64,000 nucleotides of DNA, from NCBI RefSeq assembly GCF_001426925.1, contig NZ_LMFR01000023.1:1420-65419 (forward strand), written 5' to 3'. Shown one piece after another: positions 8,274 to 16,182 of this stretch (positions are counted from its first letter, which is position 1; the number at the start of each line of letters is the position of its first letter). The stretch comes from Microbacterium sp. Root53. GTDB lineage: Bacteria; Actinomycetota; Actinomycetes; Actinomycetales; Microbacteriaceae. The notes under the pieces were generated by a model. That model was not told where the DNA came from. It worked only from the letters and a program-made list of their open reading frames with translations, and made no database searches. The position numbers and the translations under genes were made by a program.

Positions 8274-8472
8274 CGGTTCCTACCCTACTGAACGTCCCCG
8301 TCGCCGCCCCGGCGTATCCGGCCGAGAATGCCGGATCCGGACGGGCCCGCGAACCATGAGAGGAGCCGGATGATCGCCACGCTGTCGCGTCCCGCGTCGG
8401 TCGTCCTGCGACCCGCGGCGGACGCCGCCCGCCCGCGGCCCCCGCGCGCGGTCCGGTCACAGGGGGCCGCCC

Positions 8473-8486
8473 TAGACTGGCGCGTG
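8473..8486 (+). promoter_or_regulatory. -10 box of sigH
   Basis: TAGACT at 8473-8478 lies five bases before a GTG and eight bases before the ATG at 8487. This is a leaderless-type promoter. No GGAAT/GTT pair typical of SigH/SigR autoregulation was seen here. Confidence 0.6.
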
Positions 8487-9176
8487 ATGGACGACCAGCG
8501 CGATCTTCCCGACACCGACGACGTACGGCCCCTGGAGGGCGAGGAGCCGGCGGAGGAGGGCGCGCGGACGGGCTCGCCGCTCACCGCGGCCGAGACGCGC
8601 GACCAGTTCCAGGAGCAGGCGCTGCCCTACATGGATCAGCTGTACGGCGCGGCCATGCGCATGACGCGTAACCCCAGCGATGCGGCCGACCTGGTGCAGG
8701 AGACCTTCGTCAAGGCGTTCGCCTCGTGGGCGTCGTTCACGCAGGGGACGAACCTCAAGGCGTGGCTGTACCGCATCCTGACGAACACGTACATCAACAC
8801 GTACCGCAAGCGGCAGCGCGAGCCGTATCAGGGCACGATCGACGACCTCGAGGACTGGCAGCTCGGCGGCGCCGAGTCGACCACGGCGACGAGCAGCCGG
8901 TCGGCCGAGGCCGAGGCGATCGACCGCATGCCTGCATCCGCGGTCAAGGACGCCCTGCAGGCCATCCCCGACGACTTCCGGATGGCGGTGTACCTCGCCG
9001 ACGTCGAGGGCTTCGCCTACCAGGAGATCGCCGACATCATGAAGACCCCCATCGGCACGGTCATGAGCCGCCTGCACCGCGGCAGGCGTCTTCTGCGTGA
9101 CCTGCTGAAGGATTACGCGGCCGAGCGAGGAATCCAGGCCGCCACCGCTGAGAAAGCCCCGAGGAGCAAGAAATGA
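8487..9176 (+). CDS. sigH: ECF sigma factor SigH/SigR type
   Basis: A 229-residue group-IV sigma factor. Region 2 spans about residues 45-115 ([17 protein letters not shown], then [19 protein letters not shown]). Region 4 lies at about 150-210 (the HTH runs through [20 protein letters not shown]). The N-terminal 40 residues are acidic and unstructured. Overlap by ATGA with a small HxxxCxxC protein identifies it as the thiol-oxidative-stress sigma factor of the SigR/SigH class, controlled by a redox-sensing zinc anti-sigma. The start may instead be the GTG three bases upstream. Confidence 0.92.
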   Translation: MDDQRDLPDTDDVRPLEGEEPAEEGARTGSPLTAAETRDQFQEQALPYMDQLYGAAMRMTRNPSDAADLVQETFVKAFASWASFTQGTNLKAWLYRILTNTYINTYRKRQREPYQGTIDDLEDWQLGGAESTTATSSRSAEAEAIDRMPASAVKDALQAIPDDFRMAVYLADVEGFAYQEIADIMKTPIGTVMSRLHRGRRLLRDLLKDYAAERGIQAATAEKAPRSKK

Positions 9177-9418
9177 CCGATTGCGGTTGCGAGAAAGCGC
9201 GGCAGGATCTCGAGGAGTACCTCCGCAACGAGGTCTGCAAGACCGAGCACACCGACATCAAGGAGCACCTCGACACGTGCGAGTCGTGCCGTGACGAGGC
9301 CCTCGTGGCCCGCACCCTCACCGAGGTCGTTGCGCGCGCGTGCAAGGAGACGGCTCCCGAGGAGCTGAAGAACATGGTGCTCGCGCGGCTGCGCGACGCC
9401 CAGGCCGCGGCCCACTGA
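9173..9418 (+). CDS. Zinc-binding anti-sigma factor (RshA/RsrA type)
   Basis: An 81-residue ZAS-domain anti-sigma factor. The redox zinc site HxxxCxxC reads HLDTCESC at about residues 34-41, with an upstream Cys in NEVCKTEH. Relatives bind their sigma factor when reduced and release it when disulfide stress ejects zinc. It begins within the last codons of the sigma gene (ATGA overlap), so the two are made in fixed ratio. The early CGCEK gives extra cysteines. Confidence 0.92.
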   Translation: MTDCGCEKARQDLEEYLRNEVCKTEHTDIKEHLDTCESCRDEALVARTLTEVVARACKETAPEELKNMVLARLRDAQAAAH

Positions 9419-9468
9419 GGCCCCGCCCCCGCCGAGTCAAGGGTCGGCCGCCCGCCCGGCGCCCTCGC

Positions 9469-9481
9469 TAGGGTCGGAGGC
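9469..9481 (+). promoter_or_regulatory. Leaderless promoter (-10) of GNAT gene
   Basis: TAGGGT at 9469-9474 is followed by seven bases (CGGAGGC) and the ATG. The spacer also resembles a Shine-Dalgarno but abuts the start codon, so a leaderless transcript is more likely. Confidence 0.6.
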
Positions 9482-10777
9482 ATGGCCGAGTACCCCGACG
9501 TCCGCACCCTCCCGCTCGACGAGACCACGCGCGCCGCGCTCGCGGAGCGAGGCCTCGAGTACCGGCTGATCGAGAACGACCGCGCCGCCGTGATGGACGC
9601 GTGGAGCCACGCCGTCCGGCGTGGGTTCGCGGGCCCGGAGCTCTCGGCCGACGAGATCGCGGAGTGGCGCGAGCCCATGTCGTGGCGGCGCGTCACGGGC
9701 GTCTACGACCCCGCGAGCCCCGAGGGCGACCGGCCCGTCGCGACCGCGAGCTCGTGGGCCACCCCCACGACGATCCCGGGCGGCACGCTGCCCCTGTGGG
9801 CGATCAGCACCGTGACGGTCGCGGCGACGCATCGCCGGCGGGGCATCGCGCGCGGGATGCTGGAGGCGGAGCTGCGCGACGCCCACGCGGCGGGGGTGCC
9901 CGTCGCCGGGCTGACGGCGAGCGAGGCGACGATCTACGGCCGCTACGGCTTCGCGCCGGCCACGCTGGTCGCGACGTGGAAGGTCGACGCGCGCCGCGCC
10001 GAGTGGATCGGCCCGGAGGCGCCGGGGCGCGTGCAGTACCTCGACCGCGAGGACGCCGCGCTGCTGATCGGCGAGCTGCACGAGCGCACGCTGTCGCAGC
10101 GGCTGGGTGAGATCCCCGGCTGGCCGCGCCGCTGGCGCGGTCGCGTCGGCCTGGCCGAGCACAAGGACGACGGGGTGCGCACGGTCCGCTACGTCGACGC
10201 GGCGGGGGAGCCGCGGGGCGCCATGGCGTACGCGATCGAGGGGGATCCCGAGGACGACGGACGCGGCGAGCTGACCATCCAGTACCTGATCGCCGAGGAC
10301 GACGCCGCGCTCGGCGCGCTCTGGCGCTTCGCGCTCGAGCACGACCTGGTGGGGCGCGTCGTCGCCCACATGCGCCCCGTGGACGAGCCGCTCCCGTGGC
10401 TGATCTCGGACCCGCGGGTCGCGGTGTCGTCGATCAAGGACCACGGCTGGCTGCGCATCCTCGACGTGCCCGCCGTGCTCGAGGCCCGCTCCTATGCCGC
10501 CGACGCGGACCTCACGCTGCGGGTGTCGGATCCGCTCGGCTATGCCGAGGGCACCTGGCGCGTCTCGATCGCGGACGGCCGCGCGTCCGTCACGCCCGAC
10601 GAGGGCGACCCCGACGTGTCCCTCTCGGGGGTCGAGCTCGGCTCGGCCTACCTGGGCGGCTTCGCGCTGCCGGTCCTGCGCGCCGCGGGCCGCGTCGAGG
10701 GCTCCGATGCCGCGATCACGGCGCTGGACGCGGCGCTGCGCGTGCCCCGCGCGCCGTTCCTCAGCATCGTGTACTGA
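9482..10777 (+). CDS. Eis-like GNAT N-acetyltransferase
   Basis: A 431-residue protein with the three-part Eis architecture: an N-terminal GNAT domain, a second degenerate GNAT domain and a C-terminal SCP2-like domain. The acetyl-CoA loop appears as TVAATHRRRGIARGMLEAEL (about residue 118). ASEATIYGRYGFAPA (about residue 143) is typical of Eis proteins. The C-terminal FLSIVY places a free carboxylate used in catalysis by this family. Relatives acetylate amines, including aminoglycosides or arylalkylamines. The true substrate here is unknown, and a resistance role is not implied. Confidence 0.85.
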   Translation: MAEYPDVRTLPLDETTRAALAERGLEYRLIENDRAAVMDAWSHAVRRGFAGPELSADEIAEWREPMSWRRVTGVYDPASPEGDRPVATASSWATPTTIPGGTLPLWAISTVTVAATHRRRGIARGMLEAELRDAHAAGVPVAGLTASEATIYGRYGFAPATLVATWKVDARRAEWIGPEAPGRVQYLDREDAALLIGELHERTLSQRLGEIPGWPRRWRGRVGLAEHKDDGVRTVRYVDAAGEPRGAMAYAIEGDPEDDGRGELTIQYLIAEDDAALGALWRFALEHDLVGRVVAHMRPVDEPLPWLISDPRVAVSSIKDHGWLRILDVPAVLEARSYAADADLTLRVSDPLGYAEGTWRVSIADGRASVTPDEGDPDVSLSGVELGSAYLGGFALPVLRAAGRVEGSDAAITALDAALRVPRAPFLSIVY

Positions 10778-10808
10778 TCCCGGAGGCTCGCGCCCGCGCG
10801 CGACAGCT

Positions 10809-10872
10809 CAGGGGATCCCGGCTTCTCAGGGCGGGAAGGGCGGTTCCGGTCCTGAGAACCCGCGATCTCCTG
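10809..10872. repeat. Imperfect 22-bp inverted repeat, possible small palindromic element
   Basis: Arms at 10809-10830 and 10851-10872 are complementary at 19 of 22 positions around a 20-nt loop. The left arm starts CAGGGGATCCCGG and the right arm ends GCGATCTCCTG. It lies between the GNAT stop and the terminator of the convergent odhA. It may be a read-through barrier or a REP-like element. Confidence 0.6.
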
Positions 10873-10886
10873 TGAAGGCGCGCAAT

Positions 10887-10926
10887 GCGAAGCGGCCGGC
10901 CCTCCGAGGAGGACCGGCCGCTTCGC
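10887..10926. terminator. Bidirectional terminator between GNAT gene and odhA
   Basis: GCGAAGCGGCCGG (10887-10899) pairs perfectly with 10914-10926, and the stem extends through a mismatch with a GAGG-containing loop. It separates two convergent genes. Confidence 0.8.
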
Positions 10927-10937
10927 GTGAGTCGGGC

Positions 10938-13900
10938 TCAGGACAGCGCGCGCTTCATGAGCTCGGCGTGCTCGACCGCGTGCACCTTCGACGAGCCCGT
11001 GGCGGGCGAGGCCGAGGCCGGGCGGGAGACCACGCGGATCTCGCGGCCGAGCTGCGACGCCACCTCGAACGAGATGAACGGCCAGGCGCCCTGGTTCTCG
11101 GGCTCGTCCTGCACCCACACCAGCTCGGCGTTCGGGTACTCGGCCAGCACCGCGTTCAGCTGCCCGACCGGGGCCGGGTAGAACTGCTCGAGGCGCACGA
11201 GGGCGATCTCGGGGTTCGGGCGCTTGTCGAGCTCGCCACGCAGATCCCAGTGGATCTTGCCCGAGTGCAGCAGGACCTTCTTGACCGCGCCCTTGTCGAC
11301 GCCGCGGTTGTCGTCGAGCACCGGCTCGAAGCGGCCCGACGTGAACTCCTCGACCTCGCTGGTCGCGCCGCGCAGGCGCAGCATCGCCTTCGGGGTGAAG
11401 ACGATCAGCGGGCGGCGCGGGCGGGCGTAGGCCTGGCGGCGCAGCAGGTGGAAGTACGACGCCGGCGTCGAGGGCCGCGCGACCGTCATGTTGTCCTGGG
11501 CGCACAGCTGGAGGAATCGCTCGATGCGGGCCGACGAGTGGTCGGGGCCCTGGCCCTCGTAGCCGTGGGGGAGCAGCATGACCACGCTCGACTGCTGGCC
11601 CCACTTCTGCTCGGCCGCCGAGATGTACTCGTCGATGACCGACTGGGCGCCGTTGACGAAGTCGCCGAACTGCGCCTCCCAGAGCACGAGCGCGTCGGGG
11701 TTCTCGACCGAGTAGCCGTACTCGTACGCGAGGGCGGCGTATTCGCTGAGCAGCGAGTCGTACACCCAGAAGCGGCCCTGGTTCTCGGACAGGTTCACGA
11801 GCGGCAGCCACTCCTGGCCGTTCACGCGGTCGTGGAACGTCGCGTGGCGCTGCACGAACGTGCCGCGGCGCGCGTCCTGACCGGCCAGGCGCACCGAGGT
11901 GCCCTCGAGAAGCAGCGAGCCGAACGCGAGCAGCTCGCCGAAGCCCCAGTCGATCTGGCCGCTGCGGCTCATCTGCACGCGCTTGTCGAGCAGCTGCTGC
12001 AGCTTCGGGTGCACGGTGAAGCCGTCGGGCTTGTTGGCGTGCGCGTCGCCGATCTGGTGGATGACCTCGACCGCGACACCCGTCGTCTCGGGCTCGCCCG
12101 CGACCTCGACCTCGGGCGCCTCCGCGTCGACCACGGGGTGCGAGCCGGTCTCGGCGGCGTGCGTCTCCGCGAACGCGATCTCCAGGCGCTCCTGGAAGTC
12201 GCGCTTGGCCTGCTCGTACTCCTCCTCGGTGATGTCGCCGCGGCCCACGAGCGCCTCGGTGTAGAGGCGGCGGGTCGAGCGCTTCGCCTCGATGAGGTTG
12301 GTCATGAGCGGCTGCGTCATCGACGGGTCGTCGCCCTCGTTGTGACCGCGGCGGCGGTAGCAGACGAGGTCGATCACGACGTCGCGGTGGAAGCGCTGCC
12401 GGTACTCGAACGCGAGCTCGGCCACGCGGACGACGGCCTCGGGGTCGTCGCCGTTCACGTGGAAGATCGGGGCCTGGATGGTCTTGGCCACGTCGGTCGC
12501 GTAGACCGAGGTGCGGGCATCCTGCGGCAGAGTCGTGAAGCCGACCTGGTTGTTGACGATGACGTGCACCGTGCCGCCCGTGCGGTAGCCGCGCAGCTGC
12601 GACATCTGCAGCGTCTCAACGACCACGCCCTGGCCCGCGAAGGCCGCGTCGCCGTGGACGAGGATCGGCAGCCACGTGAACGAGCCGACGGGACGGCGGT
12701 CCTGCTTCGCGCGGACGATGCCCTCGAGCACGCCGTCCACGGTCTCGAGGTGCGACGGGTTGGCGGCCAGGTAGACCGCGAGCTCCTCGCCGCCGTCGGC
12801 GACGTAGGTGCCCTGCGTGCCGAGGTGGTACTTCACGTCGCCCGAACCGCGCTTGTTGCCGGGCAGGGCGCCCTCGAACTCCTGGAACACCTGGCCGTAG
12901 GTCTTGCCGGCGATGTTGGTGAGGACGTTCAGGCGGCCGCGGTGGGCCATGCCGATCGCGGCGCCCTCGAGGCCCGCCACGGCCGCGCCCTGCAGGATGC
13001 GGTCGAGCAGAGGGATGAGCGACTCGCCGCCCTCGAGCGAGAAGCGCTTCTGGCCGACGTACTTGGTCTGCAGGAAGGTCTCGAACGCCTCGGCCTCGTT
13101 CAGCTTGCCGAGGATCCGCAGCTGGTCGTCGTGGTCGGGCTTGGTGTACTTCATCTCCAGCTTCTGCTGGAACCACTCGCGCTGCTCGTGGTCGTGGATG
13201 TGCATGTACTCGATGCCGGTCGTGCGGCAGTAAGAGTCGCGGAGCACGCCGAGGATCTCGCGCAGCTTCATGGTGCGCCGGCCGTCGAAGCCGCCGGTCA
13301 CGAACTCGCGCTCGAGGTCCCAGAAGGTGAGGCCGTGCGACTCGATCTCGAGGTCGTGGTGCAGGCGCTGCACGTACTCGAGCGGGTCGATGTCGGCCAT
13401 CAGGTGGCCGCGCACGCGGTAGGCGTTGATGAGCTCCTGCACGCGAGCGGTCTTGTCGACGCGCTCCGCCAGGTCGACGGCGACGTCGCTGTTCCACGCG
13501 ATGGGCGCGTACGGGATGCGCAGCGCCGCGAAGATGCCCTCGTAGAAGCCGCGCTGGCCGAGCAGGAGCTCGTGCACCTTCTTGAGGAACTCGCCCGAGC
13601 CCGCGCCCTGGATGACGCGGTGGTCGTAGGTGCTGGTCAGGGTGATCGTCTTGCCGATCGCGAGCTCGTTGAGCGTCTTCTCGCTCGCGCCCTGGAACTC
13701 GGCCGGGTACTCGAGGGCGCCGGCGCCGATGATGCAGCCCTGGCCCTTCATGAGGCGCGGCACGGAGTGCACGGTGCCGATGCCGCCGGGGTTGGTCAGC
13801 GAGATCGTGGTGCCCGCGAAGTCGCCCGCCGTGAGCTTGTTGCCGCGGGCGCGCTTGACGAGGTCCTCGTACGCCGCGAGGTACTCGGTGAACGACAGCG

Positions 13901-14663
13901 TGTCGGCGTTCTTGATGCTCGGCACGAGCAGCGCGCGCGTGCCGTCGGGCTTGGGCAGGTCGATCGCGATGCCGAGGTTCACGTGCGCGGGGGCCACGAC
14001 CGACGGCTTGCCGTCGATCTCGGCGTAGAACACGTTCTGGCTCGGGAACTCCTTGAGCGCCTGGATGAGCGCCCAGCCGATCAGGTGGGTGAAGCTCACC
14101 TTGCCGCCGCGCGTGCGCGACATGTGGTTGTTGATGACGATGCGGTTGTCGATCATCAGCTTCGCCGGGATGGTCCGGACGCTCGTGGCCGTGGGAACGG
14201 TGAGCGACTCGTCCATGTTCTTGGCGAGGGTCTTGGGCATGCCCTTGAGGACCGTGACGACGTCCTCCTGCGGCTTCTCGGCCGAGGAGGCCGGCGCGGC
14301 CTCCTGCTGCGGCGCGTCGGCCGGGATGGGCGCGGGCGCGGCCGGCTTGGCCGTGGTGCGCGCGACGGGCTGCTGGCCGATCACGGGGACCGGCGCGGTC
14401 GGCGGGTGGCCGTTCTGGGCGGCCGAGGGCGCGGCGGCCGGGCCGGCCGGAGCCTGCGCGGGAGCCGCGGCGGCGGGAGCCGCGGGTGTCTCGGGCTGGT
14501 AGGCCTCCAGAATGGGCCACCACTCCTTGTCCACCGAGTTCCTGTCCGCCTTGAACTGCTGGTAGAGCTCTTCGACGAGCCACTGATTGGCTCCGAACTC
14601 CCCGTCGCTCGTGGTCCCGGTGCCCGTTCCCTGGCTCGACACGGCCGATTCGCCTTCTTTCAT
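10938..14663 (-). CDS. odhA: Multifunctional 2-oxoglutarate dehydrogenase E1/E2 (OdhA/Kgd)
   Basis: A 1241-residue actinobacterial fusion that catalyses the E1 and transsuccinylase steps of the 2-oxoglutarate dehydrogenase complex in the TCA cycle. An N-terminal binding segment (NQWLVEELYQQFKAD) is followed by an Ala/Pro-rich linker (about residues 60-120). Next is an E2 catalytic core (about 120-350) with no lipoyl domain of its own and the site YDHRVIQGAGSGEFL. The E1 thiamine domain (about 375-1235) shows GMAHRGRLNVL and YRRRGHNEGDDPSMTQP. The HRVIQG version, rather than HRxxDG, is usual in this fused family. Relatives obtain lipoyl groups from a separate E2. The ATG at 14663 follows AAGGA. 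The gene stands alone. Confidence 0.95.
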   Translation of the reverse strand: MKEGESAVSSQGTGTGTTSDGEFGANQWLVEELYQQFKADRNSVDKEWWPILEAYQPETPAAPAAAAPAQAPAGPAAAPSAAQNGHPPTAPVPVIGQQPVARTTAKPAAPAPIPADAPQQEAAPASSAEKPQEDVVTVLKGMPKTLAKNMDESLTVPTATSVRTIPAKLMIDNRIVINNHMSRTRGGKVSFTHLIGWALIQALKEFPSQNVFYAEIDGKPSVVAPAHVNLGIAIDLPKPDGTRALLVPSIKNADTLSFTEYLAAYEDLVKRARGNKLTAGDFAGTTISLTNPGGIGTVHSVPRLMKGQGCIIGAGALEYPAEFQGASEKTLNELAIGKTITLTSTYDHRVIQGAGSGEFLKKVHELLLGQRGFYEGIFAALRIPYAPIAWNSDVAVDLAERVDKTARVQELINAYRVRGHLMADIDPLEYVQRLHHDLEIESHGLTFWDLEREFVTGGFDGRRTMKLREILGVLRDSYCRTTGIEYMHIHDHEQREWFQQKLEMKYTKPDHDDQLRILGKLNEAEAFETFLQTKYVGQKRFSLEGGESLIPLLDRILQGAAVAGLEGAAIGMAHRGRLNVLTNIAGKTYGQVFQEFEGALPGNKRGSGDVKYHLGTQGTYVADGGEELAVYLAANPSHLETVDGVLEGIVRAKQDRRPVGSFTWLPILVHGDAAFAGQGVVVETLQMSQLRGYRTGGTVHVIVNNQVGFTTLPQDARTSVYATDVAKTIQAPIFHVNGDDPEAVVRVAELAFEYRQRFHRDVVIDLVCYRRRGHNEGDDPSMTQPLMTNLIEAKRSTRRLYTEALVGRGDITEEEYEQAKRDFQERLEIAFAETHAAETGSHPVVDAEAPEVEVAGEPETTGVAVEVIHQIGDAHANKPDGFTVHPKLQQLLDKRVQMSRSGQIDWGFGELLAFGSLLLEGTSVRLAGQDARRGTFVQRHATFHDRVNGQEWLPLVNLSENQGRFWVYDSLLSEYAALAYEYGYSVENPDALVLWEAQFGDFVNGAQSVIDEYISAAEQKWGQQSSVVMLLPHGYEGQGPDHSSARIERFLQLCAQDNMTVARPSTPASYFHLLRRQAYARPRRPLIVFTPKAMLRLRGATSEVEEFTSGRFEPVLDDNRGVDKGAVKKVLLHSGKIHWDLRGELDKRPNPEIALVRLEQFYPAPVGQLNAVLAEYPNAELVWVQDEPENQGAWPFISFEVASQLGREIRVVSRPASASPATGSSKVHAVEHAELMKRALS

Positions 14664-14810
14664 CGGTGAAAATCCTTGACCCGCGCACCGCTCGAGCGGT
14701 CACGCGCGCACGCCCTGAAAGCCTAGCCCAGATCGGTTCCTCCTCTCCTCGGAGGGGCCGCGTACGCAGGTCCTCCCCAGGACGGATGCGCGCCCCCGAC
14801 GGATGTCGAT

Positions 14811-16040
14811 ATGTTGGGCGCGCTGCGCGCCCGGCAGATCAACGTCGAGCCGACCGCGCGGTCGTCCAACGGCGTCACGGTCGACGTCACGGGCGTGGCG
14901 CTGTTCAAGATCGGCTCCGAGCCCGAGCAGGTGCGCCGGGCCGCCGAGCGCTTCGCCTCGCATGACGGCGCGATCGAGCAGTTCACGCGCGAGCAGCTCG
15001 AGGGCTCGCTGCGCGGGGTGGCGGCCATGCTCACGGTGGAGCAGCTCATGCGCGACCGCCAGCAGCTCAGCGACCAGATCGCGGAGAACATCAAGGGCGA
15101 CCTCGAGGCGCAGGGCCTGATCCTCGACTCGTTCCAGATCCAGGGCATCACGGCGCAGCGCGAGGTGCAGCGCAACAAGATCGCGACCGACGAGCAGAAC
15201 CTCGTCGAGTACACGGCGTACCAGAAGAACACGGCCAACGCGAAGGCCGAGAACGGCCGCGCGAACGCCGAGGCCGAGGCCGCCGAGAAGCTGGCGCGCG
15301 AGACGCTCGAGCAGGCCGCCATGAACCAGTCCGCCAAGCTCGACGCCGAGGTGCGGCGCGTGGCCGAGGCCGCGACCTACGAGCGCCAGCAGCGCGCGGA
15401 CGCCGAAGCCTACGAGCAGCAGAAGCAGGCCGACGCCGAGGCGTACGCCCGCATCCGGGAGGCCGAGGCCCAGGCGAAGATCGCCGAGCAGAAGGCGCTC
15501 GAGCTGAAGACCCGCGCCGCCGCCGACGCCGAGACCGTGCGCCTGGCCGCCGAGGCGGACGCCGCCGCGCAGCGCGCCGCCGCCGAGGCCGCGGCCTTCG
15601 CCGCGGAGCAGGAGGCGCAGGGCACGAAGTTCCGCGCCGAGGCCGAGGCTATCCGCCTCGCCGGCGAGGCCAAGGCCGCGGCGATCAAGGCCGAGGCCGC
15701 GGCGATCGCCGAGCACGAGGCGGCGCTCATGGCACAGCGCGCGATCGAGGCCGTCGTGCCGATGATGGCGGAGTTCGCCAAGGGCTACCAGCGTGTCGGC
15801 TCCATCACGGTGCTCGGCGGCGAGGGAGGCGCGTCCGCGCACCTCGCGAGCGAGCAGGCGGTGGGCATGCGCGCGACGTTCGACGCGGTCAAGGCCGCGA
15901 CCGGCGTCGACCTGGCCGCGATCATCGCCGGCCGCGCGGTCGGCGAGGGAATGCGCCCGGCCACCGTCGCGGCGCCGGCCCCGGCCGCGACGCTCGTGGC
16001 GGAGCCGGTCACGGCGGCGGGGGACGAGCCGGGGGCCTGA
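14811..16040 (+). CDS. Flotillin/SPFH-domain protein, N-terminally truncated
   Basis: 409 residues related to flotillins, membrane-scaffold proteins with an N-terminal membrane anchor, an SPFH domain and an Ala/Glu-rich coiled coil. Homology begins abruptly at about residue 6 (RQINVEPTA), inside the SPFH domain. The usual hydrophobic anchor and first SPFH strands are missing, and the frame is closed by TAG at 14724-14726. The YLxSLGxP segment expected after ITAQREV also appears to be lost. The coiled coil (about 115-310) and the C-terminal MMAEFAKGYQRV remain. No clear promoter or ribosome-binding site is seen, and the ATG is only the first possible start. It may be a decayed gene or a soluble paralogue. 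Confidence 0.7.
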   Translation: MLGALRARQINVEPTARSSNGVTVDVTGVALFKIGSEPEQVRRAAERFASHDGAIEQFTREQLEGSLRGVAAMLTVEQLMRDRQQLSDQIAENIKGDLEAQGLILDSFQIQGITAQREVQRNKIATDEQNLVEYTAYQKNTANAKAENGRANAEAEAAEKLARETLEQAAMNQSAKLDAEVRRVAEAATYERQQRADAEAYEQQKQADAEAYARIREAEAQAKIAEQKALELKTRAAADAETVRLAAEADAAAQRAAAEAAAFAAEQEAQGTKFRAEAEAIRLAGEAKAAAIKAEAAAIAEHEAALMAQRAIEAVVPMMAEFAKGYQRVGSITVLGGEGGASAHLASEQAVGMRATFDAVKAATGVDLAAIIAGRAVGEGMRPATVAAPAPAATLVAEPVTAAGDEPGA

Positions 16041-16086
16041 CGCGTCGCGGAGCGAAACCGTTCGGCGGATCCATAACCGGCCCCCG

Positions 16087-16101
16087 TAGACTCGGAGCAC
16101 T
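16087..16101 (+). promoter_or_regulatory. -10 box for CNNM pair / leader ORF
   Basis: TAGACT at 16087-16092 lies nine bases before the ATG of a 26-codon leader ORF and about 80 bases before the CNNM start. Transcription probably begins near 16099-16102. Confidence 0.55.
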
Positions 16102-16182
16102 ATGGACGACCCTCCCAGTTGCAGTAGTTCGCCCCACAGCCTGACCTCTCCGATCCGGGGCGGTGGATCGAGATGGACCTGA
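16102..16182 (+). CDS. Putative 26-codon leader ORF overlapping CNNM start
   Basis: Starting at ATG 16102 there are 26 codons rich in Ser and Pro, ending in TGA at 16180-16182, which overlaps the first codons of the next gene by 10 nt in another frame. The ATG lies almost at the predicted transcription start, so it could be read as a leaderless peptide. Translating ribosomes would stop right at the CNNM start, the arrangement expected for translational coupling or leader control. The main gene has only a poor ribosome-binding sequence (GGTGGATCG). No homology is recognisable. Confidence 0.4.
   Translation: MDDPPSCSSSPHSLTSPIRGGGSRWT

Noticed and set aside
8328..8486. N-terminal extension of SigH to the in-frame ATG at 8328
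   Set aside because: The extension is Arg/Pro/Ala-rich, not homologous to sigma factors, and would include the TAGACT box.
10494..14669. 1391-codon open frame on the plus strand antisense to odhA
   Set aside because: It is the antisense shadow of a long GC-rich gene. Its translation is low-complexity (Val/Arg/Leu/Ala/Asp/His-rich) and matches no fold, while the minus strand encodes an unmistakable OdhA.
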